Shown here: piece after piece, positions 59,040 through 64,000 of the stretch
Layout of the letters: the number at the start of each line of letters is the position of its first letter
Numbering within the stretch: position 1 is the stretch's first letter
DNA from: Aquanectria penicillioides
Lineage: Eukaryota > Ascomycota > Sordariomycetes > Hypocreales > Nectriaceae
Length of the DNA: 64,000 nt
Direction: 5' to 3'
Assembly: GCA_003415625.1 (NCBI GenBank)
Contig: PYIU01000005.1
Location: 2,361,001 to 2,425,000 of the forward strand
Made by a program: the position numbers and the translations under genes
The notes under the pieces: model-generated
Database searches by the model: none
Told to the model about the DNA's origin: nothing
What the model saw: the letters and a program-made list of their open reading frames with translations, nothing else

Positions 59040-60415
59040 TTATTCCTTTCTCTTGGCTAGACTTTCGTTCCAAGCCTTCCAAAACTGGTTATCCCAACTT
59101 GGTGTACATTTGACCTTTGCAGGTGGTTCCAGAGCCCATTCAAACTTATCGTCGTTGGGATCCTGCCTTGCCGCATGATCCGAAACAAACCCTTTTGCCT
59201 TCTTGATCTCCTCGCCCTTCTCGACAGAGTATTCTAGATTTACACTGGGTATCACTGCAATCTTACCCAAGCCGTGAAACCACATATCTTTGCAGAGCAG
59301 CTGCGGCTCACCTTGCTCGCACTCCTGCTTCTCTCTGTTCGCCCTGCGGAACCGTATTCCTTCTTTGGTGATGACACTAGCGGAAAATGTGACAGCGCCA
59401 TTCCAGCACGAAAACGCTTGGAAGGGAAGCTGGGAATGGAATCGCGATTGTGTCTCTTGTGCGTTCCAGAAGAGGTTCCAAGCCGAGTCCCAATTGCCGT
59501 CTGGAGGGATCTCGAAGAAAGAATCGCCGTTGATGCCGCGAGCGACCCAGACATCGTAAAAGGTTGGATCCCTGCCAACGTAAGTCCAGTCCATGGCGCA
59601 AGTCATTGTGGCGCCTAGGCTGTTGCGCTGATGTAGCAGCTCGAGAATGTCTTCGGTACAGATGGCGACATCGTTGAGGAAGAGGACCGTCGATGTTTCA
59701 GTGACCCGATCGGCGTGGTCAACCAGCGGTTGGATGGCAAGGTTGCGCAGATCAGCGAGTTTCTGGATTCGGTCGCCCTGGGAGGGGTCGATGGTTGACG
59801 CCTGGAAGAAGTAACTTGCGCCAAGCTCTTCAATGTGTCGCTTTAGTGCGGTGAGAATGTCGTAGGTTCCGTCAGGCGAGTGGCCCTCAACAATAGACAG
59901 TGCGCATCGCTCAGGGCCAAGAAAGCGCATGACCTCGATAATGTTGCCCAAGAGGGTGGGTAGAAGAGCCAAGCACTGGCGGAGATCCAACGCAAAGAAG
60001 TACTCGATTGACGAGCCCTTGTCCATGGCTTTGAGGTCGCCATAGCGCGTGGAGTTTAACGTTGGACACTCCAGTCGCGATAGGCTGCGAGCTTGAGGGT
60101 CGAGGATCGCCTCAATGTATGAGGTGATATTAGCGGCAGGTAATATGATGCCTTTAACTATTAGTCTACTCTAGATGGCCAGAGGGAGTGCAAGCAACTG
60201 TACTTACCATTTTTTACAGCGATATCGTCAAGCGGTGGCTCGCTGGGGTTGGCGGTGCTGTTGCCGACCGGCTGGGTATCGTTCGCCACAGAATGTTCGC
60301 CCGCGAACGATGGTAACGGGATGCGCCGGAGATGATCGCTACCTAGATAAAGGCTGATGGCGAGCAACAAGAAGAGGGCGACAGGCACTGCCAGCACCCA
60401 TAACTTTCGACGCAT
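59040..60415 (-). CDS. GT69 family alpha-1,3-mannosyltransferase-like protein (CAP59/CMT1 type)
   Basis: Type II Golgi-type membrane glycosyltransferase. Two exons, 60415-60208 and 60151-59040, joined in phase; 439 residues. Start MRRKLWVLAVPVALFLLLAI gives a short cytosolic tail and one TM anchor (about 5-24). A Ser/Pro stem with N-glycosylation sequons follows, then the CAP59_mtransfer-type domain. Landmarks: NITSYIEAILDPQARSLSRL, FFALDLRQCLALLPTLLGNI, ALSIVEGHSPDGTYDIL, DRIQKLADLRNLAIQPL, TVLFLNDVAICTEDILELL, ATMTCAMDWTY, FYDVWVARGINGD and FQAFSCWNGAVTFSASVI. Cryptococcal relatives take part in capsule mannan synthesis; in ascomycetes a role in cell-wall or glycoprotein mannosylation is inferred. 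Divergent from the cell-surface gene at 60939. Confidence 0.9.
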
Positions 60416-60938
60416 GGCGTGATCAGCATTTGGGCAAAAAACAAGAGATGGAGATGACGAACAAAGAAGGAAATGGAGGCAGGAGAGTCGCAAGACACGG
60501 ACAATATCGGCCTTTCTGTTATATGGGTGTTGGTTGTTGGTTCTTGTGTATTCAAGCGCCTACCGATGCGAAAGCTCGCGATGGTTGGTTCGGGCGTAAC
60601 CGACGTGGATTGTTGGTGGGCGGCATGGATCCAGCGCCGACCAGGCCACCAATGAAGCTTTGATCTTCTGTTAGGGGCACCCATCCCTAGTTGAATTGAA
60701 ACTTGCACAACCAACATGACAATGAAAGCCCATTTACCAAGAATGCCTTTGCTAGCGCAGAGACTGAATCGTTCTTTTTTTTTTTTTTTTTTTTTTTTTT
60801 CAAGATGGCGGGCTACGGCTAGTTCAATGAAGATATCGTGATCATCTCCGTAAACATCGCCTCCTTTTCCGGTTCTTGCACTTTCCATTTCTTGACTTGT
60901 CCCTTTCCTCGGCCATACTTTCGCTCTCAATTACACCC
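60416..60938. promoter_or_regulatory. Shared divergent 5' region of two cell-surface genes
   Basis: 523 bp between opposite-strand start codons, including a T26 run at 60775-60800. Must contain both promoters. No specific factor site claimed. Confidence 0.5.
60775..60800. repeat. Homopolymer T26 run
   Basis: Uninterrupted T run of about 26 nt in the bidirectional region between the GT69 gene and the Cys-rich surface protein gene, about 140 bp upstream of the latter's start codon. Confidence 0.85.
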
Positions 60939-61816
60939 ATGCCGTCACGAATTACCTTAGCTATTTTCTTGTCACTTCTATTGAGGTCCTCCAATGCCCT
61001 CATACCACAGACGAGGGCCGGTAACCAGACCGACCAGGCCGGCCTCGAAAAGAGGGCTACCATTTCCACCGAGTTGTCCACCTGCGGTTATCTAAATGGC
61101 AACCCTAAAGCATCAAGAACAGCTAATACAGGATGCAACTGTCGTGTAGATATTCAATATGGGCTTTGGGGCTTCTGTCCCACGACCGTCTTAACCGCCA
61201 GCGACTGTGGATTAGCAGGAGCTTGTGTTGATCAAGATAAATGCTCAAGCGGTTGTGGCTTGATGTCGAGTACTATGCTCACAACATTTATATGGTGGGT
61301 CAAGAATATCCAACAAGCTCTTAATAATCAGCTCTAACTTTCAGGTTCAGCGAGTCCAAGTCGTTTTGTTCAACAGCTCTCCTCACGTTCGGCGTTGACC
61401 AGACCTACTCCTACATCGCCTGCGGCGCCAAGGCAACTACAGACCACTATATGGTATCGCCGACGTCGGACACGACAAGCAGTGCGCAGTCTCGTAGTAG
61501 CACGAAATCCAGCAGTTCTATCCCAACGACCACCTCCAGCTCAACAACGTTGCCAGCGTCGACTTCCGCAGTCCCAGCACAAACAAGTGTTGCTGCGCGG
61601 ACACAAGACGCCCAGTCTGAGAGCAAGCCGAACAATACTGGCCCCATAATAGGAGGAGTCATTGGCGGCCTAGCGTTGATTTGCGGTACAAGTATTGCAG
61701 CAATCTATCTGTTGCGCAAAAGACGAGAAGGGCAACCGAGGCCCGATAGCGACACCTCGCCTGCTGCGGAGTATGTCGCACCCGTGGAGCATAAACAAAC
61801 ATGGCAAAACAACTGA
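60939..61816 (+). CDS. Secreted Cys-rich, Ser/Thr-rich single-pass membrane protein (hypothetical)
   Basis: Two exons, 60939-61294 and 61345-61816, joined in phase (W codon split); 275 residues. MPSRITLAIFLSLLLRSSNA is a clear signal peptide. The ectodomain carries about a dozen cysteines (CGYLNG, GCNCRVDIQYGLWGFCP, CGLAGACVDQDKCSSGCGL, SKSFCSTALLTFG, YIACGAKATTDHYM). A Ser/Thr-rich stalk likely to be O-mannosylated follows, then TM segment GPIIGGVIGGLALICGTSIA and a short basic/acidic cytosolic tail with RKRR. This layout resembles fungal wall-sensor-like or WSC/Mid2-like surface proteins, but I do not see a canonical WSC domain. Start 60939 chosen over 60876 because it places the signal peptide at the N-terminus. 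Function unknown. Confidence 0.82.
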
Positions 61817-64000
61817 ATTGTCCCTCAAGAACTCCCAGCTCGCCTGGAACCTCTTCAGAGAGGGCCCGCAGAACTCCCTGTGTAACAAATTATTTGGAGA
61901 TAGATGGGAAAATGTAATCAAGGAGGGACGACCTGTACTGGCGACCGAATTGCGTTGGCTGTGACGGATATTGAGCGATGTGAATTACCCCGATGAGAAC
62001 TAATGATACCAATATTTTTCAACCGTGGGAGCTCCTGGTTGTAGGAGCAGTTGTATGTCTCTGATGTATGCTGGTGATTTTCTTCGTTCGGCCTCATCGG
62101 TGGAGACATGTCTAAACAGAATAGACCCAGGGCTGTCCTTTTGCCCATCGTGTCTCATGCGCTTGAAGGCCCTAGAAATCCACTTCGAATAGTGCATCAG
62201 TAATATCCTTACCCCTAATATCGCACACTCTCGAGATAGAACCAAACTCGAGAATGTCTCAAGTGAACATATTGGGTCCAAATTGGTAGTATAATTCATC
62301 GATAACATCGTTGCTATGCAGGCCCGACGTGAGTTCGTCATGCCAGCAGTGATATCAATGCTTTATTAGTGTCTGCGCCACTGTACTGAGGCCTAGAAAC
62401 AGGCGATGCATTTGGTATTCGCCTTGACAAATGAGCATGCGACGGCAACAAACCTGGGTGTTTATCGCTATTCTTTAGGCATTGGGGCTCGAAATTTTGA
62501 AGGTATTGTCACGAGGGTGATATAAATTATCAATTGCAAAAAGTCTCTACGCGATTAAGCATGGGACCCATCCTAACTGAACCCATGATGCTAACATCCT
62601 CATATATTGCTTTGGAATTCAAGTAATTTGAAGTCTCAAAACATCATTCTTCCAATACTAAAATTACATCTCATGATACAATGGATAAATCGACTAAGTC
62701 TATTTCAGTTGATTAGATACATTTTGTCAGAATTGTGTGTAACCGAAGAAGCGGATACGAGTTTAGACCGGATGGATGACCGAAACGCGGACACGCACTC
62801 GTACGGAAATGAATATCACGTTAAAGTGTAAAGAAAATAGTTGCTTCCTTCTTCTTCAATCTTGCTCTATTCCAAGTACGCACCTGCCAATTGAGTCAAT
62901 AATTGACTTATCAAGAGCCATGATGGACGTTTACGAGACACTGGTGACACGATTCTTTTTTTCAAGGACCCGCTGATCACGATTGGGGAAAGATGTTGAT
63001 GAATAACTAAACGAATGACGGATAATGAGTAAAACTAGGCCGGAATTCATTTTGGGCAGCAATGTTTTAAAGTCAGGCTTTGCAATCATGCCAAGCATCT
63101 GATTGATAGACTTAAACCGTGTCTTAGGTGTTTGTGTATTCACTGGCATGGATGAGTCCCTTGCCTATATGCCTCTCTCTGCAGTCCCCCACTTGAGCGA
63201 CAGCGAGGGAATAGTTACACAATAACTGAACAGACAGGAGTCTGCCACCGCCTGATGCAACTGAGATGGACATGCGGGCATGGACCCAATAAGTAGCCAG
63301 CATGCTGTGCCACCCTTCTCGAGCTCGCAATCCTTTCAACGACGTCGTCTCCCTAAATTCCTTATTTTAGATAATCTCCAATAGGGTAAGCGAGGAGACT
63401 TGCAATCAGACAAATAACTAATCAGTCTCGGTCATGAGCCGTGCGATCTATCAAGACATGTCTCAGGCATCACTATCGAGGAAATTGGCCTATTTCCTCC
63501 TCAAACCTTCCATGAAGTGAATTTTTTTTTTTTTCGGTATGCCTCCCCTCGCCACGTATCATGTTTCTCCCCTTCCTTGGGCCACAAGCCAACGTCAAGC
63601 GGGTAATTCTACAATGTCAGGCCCGACTGCATGAAACCCTTGCGCGAACCGCACCGCACGATAGTCGAATCCGATCCGTCCCCTCCCACTAGCCGCATGC
63701 CAGGGCTGACACCAATGCAGGCCACAGGGAGGGAGCGGTCAGGCTCAATGCATGTCTGGCGTCCAGCGTCCAGTGAATTGCAGCTTATCGTGGCCCATCT
63801 GACCATTTATCCAATTCAGCCCGTCGACCTGATTGCTGATTCGCTACGTAAATACACAGCTGCTGCATTGTTGGATGTGGAGACCTGGTTCTTCATTACC
63901 TGCCAAAGTCCGTGGGGAAACTACTCCAGTTCGGGAGCTTATGGCTTTATTATTACTCCAACCTGCTCTCGTCTCGCCCAATTCACTTAGAACTAGCCAA
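61817..64000. other. Intergenic, no gene seen
   Basis: 2.2 kb to the window end; AT-rich especially between about 61950 and 63150. Open frames at 62000-62341 (-), 62607-62831 (+) and 63631-63990 (+) show no domain, splice or start support. A T12 run lies near 63523-63534. Confidence 0.5.

Overview
The window is nuclear DNA of a filamentous ascomycete, most likely a Sordariomycete and plausibly Hypocreales. Evidence: short GT-AG introns (about 50-100 bp) with CTAAC/CTGAC-like branch points, wide GC-balanced intergenic stretches full of homopolymer and pyrimidine runs, intron-containing tRNA genes, and typical Pezizomycotina proteins (Skn7 response regulator, a grainyhead/CP2 factor, HAD 'Swiss Army Knife' protein, GT69/CAP59 mannosyltransferase). 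The species call is inference from protein resemblance only.

Layout. 1-1276 (-): DNA primase small subunit, C-terminus outside the window. 2253-3392 (-): unknown multispanning membrane protein. 7007-9149 (-): Skn7-type HSF + receiver regulator, seven exons. 9150-14093: gene-free, with an exact 167-bp tandem duplication near its end. 14094-16383 (+): eIF2B epsilon. 16837-18698 (-): HAD-SAK/RGG protein, divergent from 19396-19748 (+), a DUF167 protein with an apparent one-base frameshift. 20047-20088: perfect 42-bp palindrome, then tRNA-Thr(AGU) at 20184-20280. 24998-27678 (-): CP2/grainyhead factor, also with an apparent one-base frameshift, preceded by an 8.6-kb gene-free stretch. 36308-40000 (-): HMG-CoA reductase, four exons. 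41543-42778 (+): unknown protein. 44169-45101 (+): GNAT-like acetyltransferase, convergent with 45274-47008 (-), an ACS/Dal5-type MFS transporter whose last intron has no usable AG acceptor. 49622-51637 (+): DHA1-type MFS transporter with a third one-base frameshift. 52086-52169 (-): tRNA-Lys(CUU). 53093-55207 (-): eIF2A. 56865-57745 (-): decayed MFS transporter relic. 59040-60415 (-): GT69 glycosyltransferase, divergent from 60939-61816 (+), a secreted Cys-rich/Ser-Thr-rich single-pass membrane protein. 61817-64000: no gene seen, AT-richer.

How they work together. This is mostly housekeeping: replication priming, translation initiation (eIF2B epsilon, eIF2A, two tRNAs), sterol/isoprenoid synthesis (HMG-CoA reductase) and stress or development regulation (Skn7, grainyhead). 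The right-hand third is more accessory: transporters, an acetyltransferase, a pseudogene and cell-surface genes. I see no complete secondary-metabolite cluster, CRISPR array or intact transposon. The three frameshifts are each repaired by one extra base in a short G/C run, so base-level errors must be excluded before they are treated as biology. The most unusual DNA structures are the 42-bp palindrome beside the tRNA gene and the 167-bp duplication upstream of eIF2B epsilon.
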